In this document: positions 32,545 through 43,534 of the stretch, one piece after another
How the letters are laid out: the number at the start of each line of letters is the position of its first letter
How positions within the stretch are numbered: position 1 is the stretch's first letter
Assembly: GCA_930367215.1 (NCBI GenBank)
Contig: OV884059.1
Coordinates: 27,366,945 to 27,430,944 of the forward strand
Source of the DNA: Pollenia angustigena
Lineage: Eukaryota > Arthropoda > Insecta > Diptera > Polleniidae
DNA length: 64,000 nt
Direction of reading: 5' to 3'
Translations under genes and position numbers: made by a program
The notes under the pieces: generated by a model
Told to the model about the DNA's origin: nothing
Databases searched by the model: none
Seen by the model: the letters and a program-made list of their open reading frames with translations, nothing else

Positions 32545-33700
32545 TCTTCTTCTTCTTCTATATATATAAAATAGGATGTGTGTATGTATGTATGTTTGTA
32601 TGTAACGTATGGACTCCAAAACGGCAGGGCCGATTTTGATGAAATTTTCAGGAAATCTTCAGAATAGTCAGGCGGGTGACAGTGTGAAGTCTGATTTTTG
32701 GCGTGGCAAAATCCAATTTTCATTGCACCACCAATGACATCTATATAATTGTGACGATTCTTTCTTTAAAATGATCGCCATGGTCTAACTTAGATTTATA
32801 CGAATAGAAAATTTTGCTCCGCCCACTTTTACGCCCACTTTTTTCCAATTTACTTAAAATCAGAAAACGGCTCGATCGATTTTACAAATTTTTCTTTCAA
32901 ATGTTTGTATTAATCCATTTTAAGTTTTGATCGAAAGAAAAATTTACCACGCCTACTTTTACGCCCACTTTTTTTATTAAGCGCATAACTTGAGAACGGC
33001 TTGACCGATTTGGACGATTTTTTCTTTAAAATCATCGCCATGGTCCAACTTAGGTTTCTACAATTTTGCTCCACCCACTTTTACGCCCACTTTTTTCGAA
33101 TTTACCTAAAATCAGAAAACGGCTCGATCGATTTGACAAATTTTTCTTTCAAATGTTCGTATTAATCCATTTTAAGTTTTGATCGAAAGAAAAATTTACC
33201 ACGCCTACTTTTACGCCCACTTTTTCTATTAAGCGCATAACTTGAGAACGGCTTGACCGATTTGGACGAATTTTTCTTTAAAATTATTGCCATGGTTCAA
33301 CTTAGGTTTTTACGGAAAGAAAATTTTGCCCCGCCCACTTTTTTCGATTAACCTAAAATCAGAAAACGGCTTCATTGATTTGACAAATTTTTCTTTCAAA
33401 TGTTCGTATTAATCCATTTAAAGTTTTGATCGAAAGACAAATTTACCACGCCTACTTTTACGCCCACTTTTTCTATTGGATGATTTTTTCTTTAAAATTA
33501 TTGCCATGGTTCAACTTAGGTTTTTACGGAAAGAAAATTTTGCCCCGCCCACTTTTTTCGATTAACCTAAAATCATAAAACGGCTTCATCGATTTGACTA
33601 ATTTTTCTTTCAAATGTTGGTATCTTTTTAACGGATTTTAAAAATCGAACGCAAAAATTTTTCCTAATTTGGACAGGACAACGTCTGTCAGGTCAGCTAG
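32545..33700. mobile_element. Helitron-like non-autonomous element
   Basis: The 3' end reads GGACAGGACAACGTCTGTCA then GGTCAGCTAG followed by T. CTAG matches the Helitron CTRR rule, and GACAG...CTGTC can form the short hairpin just upstream. The 5' side starts in TCTTC..TATATATA with a TATG microsatellite (about 32580-32605), as in many insect Helitrons; the exact 5' TC is uncertain. The interior holds tandem copies of a ~250 bp unit, with TTCTTTCAAATG at about 32891, 33143, 33391 and 33605. Landmarks include CGCCCACTTTTACGCCCAC. There is no Rep/helicase gene. Confidence 0.6.
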
Positions 33701-35099
33701 TTTTAAAATAAAAAGAACAAAATGATACAATATGGCTCCGGTAAATTAAAAAACAAATCGTTACTTTTGTGTATAACTAGCCTTATTTTAATAACTCTTA
33801 CTGCAGCTACTTATAAATTTTTATTAATATAGAAAAACAAACTAAAAACTCATGTTTATAAAATCTCTGAAGAGTGAAAAATACAAAAAAAAAATTATAT
33901 TTTTTTATAAAAATAGAAACTACAGTGTGATATGTTTAAAGTTTATTACATGCCTGTTAGACTTGGGTTTAATTATGGCCTAGTTTATGAACATGAATTA
34001 TATTTTTTTTTGTTTTTTTTTTTTTTTTGTTTTTATTTATTTGTTAAAGCACAATTTGCTTTATACAACAAAAAAAAAAACGCTAATAAAATTCAAGTTT
34101 AAAAAAGCTTTAAAGCCTTGCGAATGTATTTTAATTAAAACTCTTTTTTTTTATTTCTATTGAATCTACTTCAATTAACAAAAATAATTAAGTCTTATAA
34201 TGATGTAACGACTCTTAACAAATAACTTATACCATTTATATAACATTTTGAAAACCATCCTTTTGGCTACTTTTTAATCCTCTTTTATAATTTAATTAAT
34301 ATTATGAATATTATTTAAGCTGTTTGCCCGGGTATTATCTCCACTTTTATGTAATTGGTGAAAATGTGCACAAGTGAAAATCATAAGGACACTAATCTGA
34401 CAAAAAGGTGATTGTTATGGTTAACAATAGAAAGTATGAAAATGATAAACAGAAATTATTAAAGAAAAATGTTCAACAAAGGACACTTTTATTAAACAAA
34501 GAAAAAAATTTGTTTAAAAACAACTAATCAAATAAAAAGTTTGAAGCGTTTTCTTTAAATTTCCTTTAAAAATGTTATTTTGTTTCAAAGATTTTCATGT
34601 TTTTATAAAATTCTAACTCAATAATATTAATCATACGTCCTGTAGTTCCAAGAATAAATTTCTTTAAATTTTCCTTAAAGTTGTCAATATTTTTAAATTT
34701 TTATTTAATTTTTAAATAAATCCTTTAATCTAGCTTTAATTCTAGAAGCCTTCTATACACAGTGTATAGTATACACATCCTTTATAAAATTTCTTTCTTT
34801 TATGGATTTATATCCTCATTTTTTTTTTTAATAAACTTGCAAGAAAAGTCATCATATTCCTTAGAGTAGTGCCAAACTGTAATGATTATAAAAGTACTTT
34901 TACATGTTAAGCAAAATATTACCATAAACCAACAGTGTTCTTCCTTAAGCGTTTTATTTTATATTCCCCTTTTCAGCACACGAAATTAAGCATTAAGAAA
35001 AGTATAAGAAGCAAGAAAACGTGCCAAAACGTTTGCAGATCCATAAAAAAAAATTTTTATAATATAAATATTTTCCTTTTTCTCTTCTGTCATTTGCAG
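33701..35099 (+). other. Intronic sequence upstream of the Appl exon
   Basis: AT-rich with long T and A runs (about 34005-34030). No coding region is seen. About 34741-34772 holds a small palindromic stretch (TATACACAGTGTATAG). The last 30 bp are pyrimidine-rich and end in TTTGCAG, the splice acceptor of the exon at 35100. Confidence 0.6.
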
Positions 35100-35270
35100 G
35101 CTGCCTCACCTCGCTGGGAGCCACAAATTGCAGTATTATGTGAAGCCGGTCAAGTTTATCAACCTCAATATCTCTCCGAAGAGGGACGCTGGGTAACAGA
35201 TTTGAATAAGAAATCAACGGGTGCAACTTGTCTGCGTGATAAACTTGATTTGTTGGATTATTGCAAAAAG
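35100..35270 (+). CDS. Appl: Appl exon: start of the APP-family E1 domain
   Basis: The only host exon recognised. A pyrimidine-rich tract and TTTGCAG precede it, and AAAAG then GTAAGTAC follows, so both splice sites are strong. The 57 codons are in phase 0 at both ends. The peptide begins AASPRWEPQIAVLCEAG, continues YLSEEGRWVTDL and TGATCLRDK, and ends LLDYCKK. It corresponds to the beginning of the mature protein, just after the signal peptide, in fly Appl, the single fly homologue of human amyloid precursor protein. The three cysteines align with those starting the growth-factor-like subdomain of E1 (human C38, C62, C73). Appl is a type I membrane protein of neurons with roles in axon and synapse biology (family knowledge). 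The preceding signal-peptide exon and the following E1 exon are not in the window, so both flanking introns exceed 28 kb. Confidence 0.93.
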
Positions 35271-35699
35271 GTAAGTACGAATGCAAGGGAATACATGCAC
35301 TCTAACTAAACTTAATACAACTAACACACTCTTTTACAAAACTATGCTCAAATGCCAACCAAACCAGCTTAAGATTTGAATTTGTAAATCCTTTTATGGC
35401 AAATAGTAGAAAAGAAGAAAAAAACACACATTAAAGAAGCATTGCAAAGTAGATTATTATTGCAAAAATATTAAGTCTTTGCCAGAAAAATACCAACAAA
35501 AGTATTTTAAATATTGTTGCAGAGTTTTTCAACTATTACCGCAAATTACTTTATGACTTTACAACCCGAAAAACCACAAAAACCCTTATAAAAATTATTT
35601 TCTTAGAATTCTTTTTTTTTTTTGTTTCACAAAACTAAATTAATAGATAAATAAAAGAAAAGGGCCAGCATTTAAATTTAACAACTACAATTTTTCAAA
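35271..35699 (+). other. Intronic sequence after the exon
   Basis: It begins with the splice donor GTAAGT. AT-rich, with no gene or repeat recognised before the tandem array. Confidence 0.5.
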
Positions 35700-37665
35700 G
35701 AAAAGTCTTCGATAAATGAACTTTTCTTTATAAAAGTTATAAACAACATAAATTTTCTGTGAAAGTTATCGATAGTAAAAGTGTTTTCATACAAAAGTTA
35801 AAGATTGAAAAAGTTTTCCTTAGAAAAGTTATTGTAAGTATAAGTTTTCTTTGGAAAATTTATCGTTAGTATAAGTTTTTAATTAAAAAGTTATCGGTAA
35901 TATAAGTTTTCTTTAGAAAAGTTACCGTTATTATCAGTTTTCTTAAGAAAAGCTGTCGTGAGTATAAGTTTTCAATTAAAAAGTTATCGGTAATATAAGT
36001 TTTCTGTAGAAAAGTTATCGTTAGCATAAATTTTCAATATAAAAGTTATCGTTAGTATAAGTTTTCTATAGAATAGTTATCGTAAGGTTAATTTTTTTAT
36101 AGAAAAGTTATCAGTAGTATAAAATTTCCATAGAAAATATATAAATCGTATGAGTTTTCAAAGTTATCGTTAGTATAAGTTTTCTTTAGAAAAATTATCG
36201 ATGGTATAAGTTTTCTATAGAAAAGTAATCGTTATTATAAGTTTTCTTTAGAAAAGTTGTCGTTAGTATAAGTTTTCTGTAGAGAAGATATCATTAGTAT
36301 AAGTTTTCCGTAGAAAGTTATCGTTAGTATAAGTTTTCTATAGAAAAGTTGTCGTTAGTATAAGTTTTCTGTAGAAAAGTTATCGTAAGTATAAGTTTTC
36401 TGTAGAAAAGATATCGTTAGTATAAGTTTTCTTTAGAAAGTTGTCAATAGTATAAGTTTTCTATAGAAAAGTTGTCAATAAAATTAGTTTTCTATAGAAA
36501 AGTTATCGTTTATGCAAATTTTCTTTCGAAAATTTATCGTTAGTTTAAATTTTCTTTAGAAAAGTTATCGTTGGTATAAGTTTTCTGTAGAGAAGATATC
36601 GTTAGTATAAGTTTTCTGTAGGAAGTAATCGTTAGTATAAGTTTTCTATAGAAAAGTTATGGTTAGTATTAGTTTTCTGTAGAAAAGATATCGTTAGTAT
36701 AAGTTTTCTGTAGAAAGTTATCGTTAGTATAAGTTTTCTATAGAAAAGTTATCGTTAGTATAAGCTTTTTATAGAAAAGTTATCGTTAATATAAGTTTTC
36801 TTTAGAAAAGTTATCCTTAGTATAAGTTTTCTTTAGAAAAGTTATCCTTCGTATAAGTTTTATTTAGAAAAATTATCGTTAATATAAGCTTTTTTTAGAA
36901 AAGTTATCGTAAAGATATGTTTTCTTTATAAAAGTTATCGTTAGTATATGTTTTCTTTAGAAAAGTTATCGTTAGTATAAGTTTTCACTTTGAAAAGTTA
37001 TCGTTAGTATAAGTTTTCTTTAGAAAAGTTATCGTTAGAATAAGTTTTCTTTAGAAAAGTTATCGTTAGTACAAGTTTTCTTTAGAAAAGTTATCGTTAG
37101 TACAAGTTTTCTATACAAAAGTTATCGGTAGTATAAATGTTCAACAAAAAATTTGTAAATCGTATAAGTTTTCTACAGAAAAGTTATCGATAGTAAAAGT
37201 TTTATACAAAGAAGTTATCAATAGTATAAGTTTTTAAAAGAAAAGTTATCGATAGTAGAAGTTTTCTATAGAAAAGCTATCTATAGTTTAAGTATAAGTT
37301 TTCTATAGAAAAGTTGTCAATAAAATTAGTTTTCTATAGAAAAGTTATCGTTTATGCAAATTTTCTTTCGAAAAGTTATCGTTAGTTTAAATTTTCTTTA
37401 GAAAAGTTATCGTTGGTATAAGTTTTCTGTAGAGAAGATATCGTTAGTATAAGTTTTCTGTAGGAAGTAATCGTTAGTATAAGTTTTCTATAGAAAAGTT
37501 ATGGTTAGTATTAGTTTTCTGTAGAAATGATATCGTTAGTATAAGTTTTCTGTAGAAAGTTATCGTTAGTATAAGTTTTCTATAGAAAAGTTATCGTTAG
37601 TATAAGTTTTCTATAGAAAAGTTATCGATTGCGTTAGTTTTCATAGAAAAGTTATCGATAGTATA
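35700..37665. repeat. 31 bp tandem array (array 1), about 60 units
   Basis: The unit is close to AGTATAAGTTTTCTTTAGAA then AAGTTATCGTT (31 bp), repeated with point changes and small indels over nearly 2 kb. Each unit carries a TTTTCTATAGAAAA-like palindrome and TTATCG. A 314 bp block (36451-36764) recurs at 37293-37606 with only a few mismatches and no net length change, so part of the array was recently duplicated. It begins about 430 bp after the Appl exon. It is non-coding. Confidence 0.92.
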
Positions 37666-38360
37666 GATTTTTCATAAAAATTGTATTAATAACTTACCTT
37701 TCTCTGTAAAAAAATGACTGACTTTTCCAAAAAAAAAAAAAATAGTTTTCTTTGACTTATTTTATAACTTAATTATTTCAATGAGCAGTGATCGATAGTA
37801 TAAGTTATTCAGAAAATAGTTATCAATAGCACACGTTTTCTAATAAAAAGTTATTTAGCTTTTTATAAAGAAGTTCTCTTTAACTATCAAAAATATTTGA
37901 AACAATTTCAGTTACATACAAAGAACTTTTCTTTTGGTTAATAAAGATTTCGATCATTTATCTCTCGATTAGTAAGTTATCAATAAGGCTTTTATAAATT
38001 AGCAAAGTTCTCGATAAATTTTCGAGAGTAAAATTAAAGTTATTATTTTCTTTTTTTAAAATTAGGAAAGTTATCGAAAGGTTTTGAAAGATTGACAAAT
38101 TTATCGATATTTTTTTTTAAATACTATTAAAGTAATCCATAATATTTCTATAAATAAGTTGAATTATTAAAACCCTTTCCATATATTATTTAAGCTATCG
38201 ATAACTCTTCTATTGATTATTAAAGTTATCGATAACTTTTCTTTAAGTTAACAAAAATATCAATAAATTATCTAAGCGCTAGTAAAGTTATCGATAGCTT
38301 TTTGTAATATAATATATGTATTATATCCAGAAACTCTTACCGATAACTTTTATTTTTTTT
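37666..38360. repeat. Degenerate continuation of array 1
   Basis: Scattered GTTATCGATAA, TTATCGATAG and related words continue to about 38350 at irregular spacing in AT-rich sequence. These look like decayed units of the same family. Confidence 0.55.
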
Positions 38361-39372
38361 TTTTTTGGCCAAAAATAATTTTGTGCAACTTTGTTTTTCT
38401 TCGGAAAGGCACGTAGCCACCTTAAAGTCAAATTGTTTTGCCGATATCTATAAGGCAAAAATAGCACAAAATTGTGTTTTTAGGTTTTCTCTCTTTTTCG
38501 GGTTTTCTGCATCTCCTTCTTCTCTCCTCTACCAAATAATCTGCAGTAAATTGTGTGCGTGCTTTAACCTCAAGTTAAGAAGATTATGCGGTTTTTGGTT
38601 TATCGTTCTACAATGTATCGTAATATTTAATATTTTAGTTTGTATTGTGTTGCTGCAACACGATGAAAATAAAAATTCATGAAAATGGAAAACTCTGTGG
38701 CCATATGAGGTTTTATGGCAACTTATAGATGCCTGTTTGTAGCATTAAACTACAACCGATTACTTGTATGTTTAATAAGTATTATTTTAGATTTTACCAG
38801 TCTTTTTTTTGGGTTTTTTTTGCTACAATAAAATAAACTTTACAAAAATAAACACAATAAACTCTCTTTGCAATGCAGTTTAATAAACATATTGTGGTTA
38901 GTAAGTTTTAAGGCATACAGAGTGGTTAAAATAATATAGAGTTTAATTTTAGGAGAAAATAATAATAACAGTTTTAGTTTATTGCTTAATTTTTTTATTC
39001 GAAAATTTACTGATTTCAAGAAAATTTTGTACATTCGTCTTTTTTTTTTTTTTTTTTTTTTTTTATTTTTCAAAAATTCTGTTAATTTTAAATATTTTCC
39101 TTTCATGTTGCTTAGAAAATTGCAATCATAAATTGTCTTTAATGTCTTATGAACGTGTAACAGATTTTCCTCATAAAACAATTATTATTGTCCAAACTAA
39201 TTTTTTTTCTCAACGATAAATTTAAGATTAAAAATTGCAATAAAATGCAACTGACTTTGTTTTCTGTTAAAAAAAGATGTAAAACATTAACAACTACCAA
39301 CTTTACAACAACAATAATAAAAAAAAAACATGAAAATAATATGAACACGGGTCAGGTTAAATAAAATATACA
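38361..39372. other. AT-rich intronic sequence
   Basis: No supported gene. A 105-residue frame at 38365-38682 has no recognisable domain. A T-run at about 39038-39063 gives a Lys-rich frame on the other strand. Confidence 0.4.
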
Positions 39373-39380
39373 CTCTTATT

Positions 39381-40031
39381 CAGTGTTGCCAGTGAAATTT
39401 CGAGGAAGATACATTTTAGTTTCCAAAAAGATACACTTTTCCCCAAAAAGATACATTTTGAAAAAAAATTTCAAGTCTATTTTTAACGTTTAAAATTAAA
39501 TTTTTACTTCATATTAAATGAATATTGTAAGGAAAATGATATCATATAAATTAATTTTTATATTTATTTAAGTCATAAATATTTTAGGTACATATGTAAT
39601 TATTAAAAATATAACAAGAAAACTTTAAAATTAATTATATGTAACTTTCATTGGATGTTATCGAAACAAATTCGTTTTTGTAAAAATTAATATACGAGTT
39701 AAGGCGTTAATACCAAGGGAATTATAGCATAAAGTTCATATAAATTTTCTGAAAATGAAAGATGTTCATATTTTCTCCGAACAACTCCGCACTACTTGTA
39801 TTCCACGATTAAAGTGAATCGTATGTTGAAACGTCCTTAATGTTTTCTTTCACCATTATGAAAGTTGCTATTGTATAAGTATTAAGTCGGTTACGATAAT
39901 CAGTCTTAATAAGTTCTAGTACATTTTGCATACAGATTCAAAAGATACGAAAAATGTCAGGATTATACATGGTACGTGAAGCCATCAAAAGATACGAAAA
40001 ATGTATCTTTCGTATCCTAATGGCAACACTG
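39381..40031. mobile_element. 651 bp non-autonomous hAT element
   Basis: CAGTGTTGCCA at 39381 and TGGCAACACTG ending at 40031, flanked by the exact 8 bp duplication CTCTTATT (39373-39380, 40032-40039). Ends and duplication length fit hAT. Near each end the words AAAAAGATACA (left) and AAAAGATACGAAAAATGT (right) repeat two or three times, a likely transposase-binding arrangement (inferred). No coding region. Confidence 0.88.
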
Positions 40032-40039
40032 CTCTTATT

Positions 40040-41030
40040 ACTGTGACTTAAACTCCTGCCAAATTTTAAGAAAACAGGTTGATTAGCTAAGACGACACAG
40101 GGACGGGGAGCTAATGCCCTATTTTGCGCCCTATAGCTATATAAAATATACTCTACGACGTATTCTCATACCTAACAAAAACAAATACAAAATTTCATAA
40201 AAATCAGTCAAGCCGTTCCGAAGGAGTTCATTTTGTTGATATTTGTATGGGACTATATAGGAAAATCTAAATGCCATATCTCCGGAACCACTGGGCCGAT
40301 TTCATGCAAACTTTACATAAACCATCTACAGACTATCCCCAATAATAACCGGGCAAAAAATGGAGGTGTATCATGGAAATGGTTTTAGAAAACGGAACAA
40401 TTTAAAATCGATAATATTTAGGCAAATCACAAAGTGTTGGTTTGTTATAATTTTATGACTGGTTTAAAAATGTTGCTTTATTTTTCATAATACAATACAA
40501 CTTTTTTCCTTTGTATATTTATTGAGCTATTTTTCCAGCTGTTTTTTGTTAACAGTTTTCATTCATAATTTTTGTTTAACTTTTTATTTGTGCACTTAAT
40601 AAAAAAATAAAATTTCTTAACTTTTTGTCATTTTATTTTGACATTTACACTTATTGATCATATTATAATACAACAGGCTGTTCATAACTGTGCTATTTAG
40701 CCTAAAATAGTAATTTAATTCTTAGTTGAATTGTATTTTAAACAAAAAATGAATGCTTATATTCAAAAAATTATTTCAAACTTAAATAATATTTACAAGC
40801 ACAATTTTTTAAATTTTTATTAAAAAATCATATTTCTAAAAAAAATAATCATCATTTGAAAATAAAACTATATTATGGTAAAAAAAAATTTGATAAAATC
40901 ATCGTTCTGGCAACGCTGCTCATACCTTCCTCCTCTCTCAGCCGCTCTCATTTACAAAGCAAACAAATAAAACGGTAAACTATTTATACAACACACACTT
41001 AAACATAATGTATAAAAGAGAAACTATATA
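40040..41030. other. Intronic sequence with a transposon-like segment
   Basis: About 40050-40380 contains AAAATCAGTCAAGCCGTTCC, CGGAACCACTGGGCC and similar phrases that look like transposon-derived dispersed sequence, but no ends were found. The rest is AT-rich and unremarkable. Confidence 0.4.
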
Positions 41031-41866
41031 ACCAACAAACACGAAGGTTTGATTTCAAATTGCAAATGATTTGAAATTAATCATTTTCTTAAACGTTTAA
41101 CAAACGTTTAATAATGATTTGAAAATCAAAGCATTCTCAGTAAAAAGGGAAAATTATTTTTAAAACTGAGAAATGAAATTTATTTTTAATTTGCTTTCAA
41201 ACGTTATTCACAAATGGTTTTCAAATGTGGATTTTAATACCATGTGGAACATAAATGGAACATATTTTTTTTTGTTTTTAATTGAAAAATGTAAAATAAT
41301 GATTTATTTTAACAAACGGTCAGCTAAGCATTCGGCACGATAGCTAAAAGATGAAAAAATGTTTTTCCGTTCTCAAATTCTTGGAAAGTCGAAATTTTTT
41401 ACTCCTTTTTATTTTAAGGATTGTCATGACGTAGCACCGCGATCGTACAACAAACGTCTATTTTCTTCACATTCCCGTTTTATTTCAGTTCACATTCTTA
41501 CACTTTGTGAGTCATTTTTTTACTTATAAATAATTTATATTTTTTTTTTTACAAGAAATCAATGTTTTTAAAGGCGAATTCACTTCACGTAATATGTAAT
41601 TTTCTTTAATTGTAAAACACTTTTAGCTTTAATAGCAATTTTTTAATGTTTACATTAATTTTTTCCCTTTAATTTGATTTGAGAATAATATTTGATAGCA
41701 ATTTGACATTAAATTGATAAAACATTGAATGTTTACATTCAAACCCTTATCAATTTGAATTCAAATGTTAAAATCAAGCAATTGAAAAAGGTTTGAGAAT
41801 GTGTGTGTTTGATGTCAAATGATAAAGACATGTCATATCAAAAGTTTGACTTCTTGTTTGTTGGGT
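41031..41866. mobile_element. 836 bp inverted-repeat element
   Basis: ACCAACAAACACGAAGGTTT at 41031 is mirrored by the complement of ACCCAACAAACAAGAAGTC ending at 41866. Inverted TTTGAAAT/ATTTCAAA-type words occur through the interior. TA precedes the left end. It is non-coding. Confidence 0.6.
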
Positions 41867-41871
41867 AATAA

Positions 41872-41912
41872 ATATGTATGTGTGTGTGTATGTGTGTATG
41901 GCTGTGTATTTA
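41872..41912. repeat. TG-rich microsatellite
   Basis: TATGTATGTGTGTGTGTATG and continuing TG/TA repeats. Confidence 0.8.
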
Positions 41913-41946
41913 TAAGTGTTCACTATAATGACACTTAAAATAGAGA

Positions 41947-42414
41947 CCCTGCAGGAAATGTCACCAGTGAATCTGTACTGATTCACTATTGACACAGTCA
42001 CCAGTACTAGTGACTAATTATACCCCAGGCAATGTTATTTACAATAGACATTTAACATGTGCGTGTCATTGGAAATCTACTACTGACGTTGGTACTACTG
42101 ACTAGGTATTGACTAGGTAGTTCCTTTGGGAACATATGTAGACACTGGAACCAGAGAATCGCTAGTACATTTTAGTAAAAGTAGTCTACACTTTTTGTAA
42201 GAATACGAAATCATAACAATCTCTTTTTATTATTTCTTCAACTTATATATGTAGGAATTGTACTTCTCAAATGTTATTGATAAAATCTTTTTCGTATTAA
42301 AGCCAAATATAGTGGCAAATGTAATGTAGTGTGGACACTTTGTTGACAATGTCACCAATATAGTCGACAAAACTGGTGACTTGGAGACACATGCACCCAG
42401 GTTTCCTTCAGGGG
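41947..42414. mobile_element. Possible 468 bp MITE
   Basis: CCCTGCAGGAAATGTCACC at 41947 and the complement of CCCCTGAAGGAAACCTGG ending at 42414. CACCAGT/ACTGGTG words recur in both orientations inside. No target duplication was settled. It is non-coding. Confidence 0.5.
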
Positions 42415-42958
42415 ATTTATATGCTCAGACAAACACACACACAAATCCATGTATGTACTTAATATTACATGTATAGAATATTCATACAAAATGTATGTTA
42501 CACATATTTAAGCAGGTAGAAAAAAGAATTATACACAGCATAAAGTGTTTTTTATGTATATGTGCATATACATATGTGTGCGTGTGTGTTTGGGTATTTC
42601 TGCATGAGATTGAGCTTATGTCCTTTGTGTAGAGCAAATATTATCGTTTTTTTTTTTAATAGTTTAACATAAAATTGCAAATTGTTGTTTTATTGATTTA
42701 TGCATGTAACATTAAAGAACACATACTCCATAATATTGTTTATCCTCAATAAATACACAAAAAACACAATGGCGTACAAACATTTAATAATACATCTATA
42801 AAAGAAGACACGACAGTGGTCAGCTAAACCTGTTAAAAGTTAACAAAACTTAAAAAAATCAAAAATATATTCCAAATTTCTCATATTTTTTTTAAAAATA
42901 ATTTCATATATATCCATATTCAATCAACAAATTTGATTTATGCCAAAAACTTGACTTA
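42415..42958. other. AT-rich intronic sequence
   Basis: No gene; a TG-rich stretch at about 42558-42590 and T-run near 42650. Confidence 0.4.
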
Positions 42959-43534
42959 CCCTCTTCAGACCATGGGTACACATATGTGCACCTTAAAATA
43001 TTACAAGTTTTAAAGACTAGCGACATCGTGTGACCCATAGAAACAGTTTAATTACTTGCTTTAAGCTACTGCGCTTCAAAACAATTTCAAAAGATGGTAG
43101 GGTTTAGAAGTTTTAGCCATTATTTTTACATCTGAAGTTAACTGTTTAAAAAAACCAAACTGTTGGGATATTTTTCCTCAATAACTAATCGCTAAGACCT
43201 GAAGTACACATATGTATGTGCACCTCTTTTTCTACCAGTTTAAATAAAAAAATAATAAAAACCGAAATTTAATTTACACCTCATAAGATAAAACAAATAG
43301 TTAATAAGCCCTTTACTTAATCGGTTCAGTTCTGATCTTAAGAAATTAAGAATTTACGTTGAAATTTTTCATATTTTAAGACCTGAGTAACACATATGTG
43401 CCCCCTTAATTTCTAAGAATTCAAATAAAATGTTAAAAAAAAATATACAGTTTTCTTATTTCCTCCCCAAAAGGTGTAAACAATATCTAAGAAATGTAAA
43501 AATTCAATGGGTTAATGCTCGGGTCTTAAGAGGT
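42959..43534. mobile_element. 576 bp TA-flanked element with CACATATGTG repeats
   Basis: CCCTCTTCAGACC at 42959 is mirrored by the complement of ACCTCTTAAGACCC ending at 43534, with TA on both sides. Three direct sub-repeats start near 42966, 43195 and 43380. Each carries an AGACC-type word followed by ACACATATGTGCACC or a close variant. It is non-coding. Confidence 0.6.

Noticed and set aside
34935..35099. Upstream extension of the Appl exon as coding sequence
   Set aside because: The frame is open by chance; a pyrimidine tract and TTTGCAG at 35093-35099 mark it as intron, and similarity begins exactly after it.
35700..37665. CRISPR-like array of about 31 bp repeats
   Set aside because: Units are contiguous with no unique spacers, diverge gradually, and lie in an animal intron; this is a minisatellite.
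38365..38682. 105-residue open frame as a gene
   Set aside because: No domain, no homologue recognised, no splice or promoter context, AT-rich surroundings.
38840..39348. Lys-rich and hydrophobic frames on the - strand
   Set aside because: Produced by a long T-run and AT-rich sequence; no family features.
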